Assembly: GCA_946122785.1 (NCBI GenBank)
Contig: CAMGYJ010000004.1
Span: forward strand, 22,143,684-22,207,683
Source of the DNA: Linum tenue
Lineage: Eukaryota > Streptophyta > Magnoliopsida > Malpighiales > Linaceae
Direction: 5' to 3'
DNA length: 64,000 nt
Shown here: one piece after another, positions 62,940 to 64,000 of the stretch
Layout: each line of letters opens with the position of its first letter
How positions within the stretch are numbered: the stretch's first letter is position 1
Translations under genes and position numbers: made by a program
Notes under the pieces: model-generated
What the model was told of the DNA's origin: nothing
What the model saw: only the letters and a program-made list of their open reading frames with translations
Database searches by the model: none

Positions 62940-64000
62940 TAAGCAGTGGCGAATCAAGAAACAAAGAGGTACCACGAGAATTCCCTCAACTAGTTTTAGT
63001 GGTCAACTCTATTACAACACAGTGACAAGGTGCAGCGGAAAGCTTAGACTTCAAGAGAAGCTAGGGTAGTATAAATGAAGCAAAGGAGGAAATAAGTAGG
63101 TTACAGGGGGGTATGAAAGGATGTCAAGAAGTCTAAAGGTCAAAGCGGAGAGGAGTCATGGTCATTTACATAATAACGATAAAGGAACTCTTGTAGATAA
63201 ACTACGTCACTCGAGATGATGGTACATGACCTTGGGGAATTAGGCTGGTAGCAAGCCTTTAAAAGGGAACAAGACAAGAGTCAAGATGATCGAGGTAGAG
63301 GACGAGCTTGGATCAAGAATAACAATGTGCTTGGGAACAATGTCGAGCTAGAAAGAGGAGGGATTGGGATATGAGTGATTCTACAAACTACCCAGATCAT
63401 GAAAGGTCTGGAGGTCGTTGGGACCGTTGAAAGGGGAATGCAAGAGTTCCCGATGATCTGTTATGGGATAGTCCTCTCCTAAATCGAAGGAGCACCTAGC
63501 CGCCTAGGGTACATGAGGGGTGACAGAAGGAGGAACCTCTCTACTAAGTTGGAACTAGAGGGCTAAGAGTTGAAGTCTCAGAACTAGCTATAGAGTAAGT
63601 CATTAAGCCAACCGAATATAGACAAGTAACTGGAACATTCAATAAATGTTCTAGTGAATGACAGAGAATTCAAGGAAGCACATGGGAGTTCCGATAAAGG
63701 ATTGAGAATATGTGTAGGTGACTCGTGTTCAAGAAAATTCATAGTGGAGTACGACGAGGAAAAGCATTACCAAGAAGGAGGAAATCATTAAGTTACCTTA
63801 CCCAAGGTGCTCCACTCTGAGTGGGAGCGGCATAGTAGGATGTCATCCACAGGAAGAGGCTAGTTAAGGATAAGTAAGACACGTTCAGTTAAGCCACTAA
63901 GAACCCAGACTATGAGATTAAGGCCATATGCAGGTATCAATCGAGACAAATGACGTGAATGAGGTATGTTAAAGCCTACCCAGGGAATTCCTCTATTGGA
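62940..64000 (+). mobile_element. Second copy of the non-coding LARD-like interior
   Basis: Purine-rich + strand without credible frames. 63580-63740 parallels 42905-43330 (AGACAAG.AA, AATAAATGTT, AGAGAATTCAAGGAAG, GATAAAGGA.TG.GAATATGTG, GTGACTCG.GTTCAAG). The copy continues beyond the window. Confidence 0.55.

Noticed and set aside
1..64000. CRISPR arrays, operons, riboswitches or prophage
   Set aside because: All features point to plant nuclear DNA. Tandem repeats here are LTR hairpins, minisatellites or microsatellites without CRISPR-like regular spacers.

Overview
The window is nuclear DNA of a flowering plant, most likely a large, repeat-rich eudicot-type genome. The evidence is one ordinary spliced plant gene with GT-AG introns, plant-type L1, Ty1/copia and Ty3/gypsy (Athila-like) elements, LTRs followed by tRNA-Asp or initiator-tRNA-Met primer-binding sites, and many MITEs. 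No prokaryotic or organellar gene order is visible. I cannot name the species.

The only convincing host gene is DDI1 (about 20.3-27.2 kb, + strand). It has sixteen coding exons, rebuilt by hand, that join without a frame break into a 408-residue protein with a ubiquitin-like domain, a helical domain, a retropepsin-like protease domain with its DSG active site, and a C-terminal UBA domain. A leader intron is likely upstream. Its introns carry a tRNA-like SINE-type fragment, an unidentified 128-codon reading frame and a MITE-like repeat.

Layout. 0-2 kb: a gypsy LTR piece, then the 5' end of another LTR element (419-bp LTR, PBS, short reading frame). 2.1-4.5 kb: solo LTR with perfect 5-bp target duplication. 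4.7-5.3 kb: foldback MITE. 5.9-11.6 kb: hAT-like element holding a copia derivative and a TRIM, the TRIM lying inside the hAT terminal repeat. 12.1-17.7 kb: candidate MULE containing an internally deleted gypsy element, a foldback MULE and a hAT MITE. 18.4-19.5 kb: LTR fragment and a MULE end. 19.7-28 kb: DDI1 and its flanks. 28-39 kb: recombined Athila-like elements, including a head-to-head pair that carries an unusual acidic reading frame. 39-45 kb: non-coding LTR element whose 5' LTR hosts two MITEs sitting in (TA)n tracts. 45.6-58.0 kb: a 3.4-kb near-identical direct repeat flanking a 5.6-kb L1 LINE with intact ORF1 and a 3'-truncated ORF2. 58-62.9 kb: broken Athila-like gag-protease gene split by a solo LTR, then its PBS and LTR. 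62.9-64 kb: relative of the non-coding element at 42-44 kb.

The most unusual signals are structural: (1) tandem hairpins in one LTR family with a conserved loop and stems that change in a compensatory way; (2) arrays of GTTCACGGTC/GACCGTGAAC palindromes just upstream of TATA boxes in at least eight LTR copies; (3) the LINE between 3.4-kb direct repeats; (4) a non-autonomous element family with its own internally repeated acidic ORF, present here as an inverted pair.
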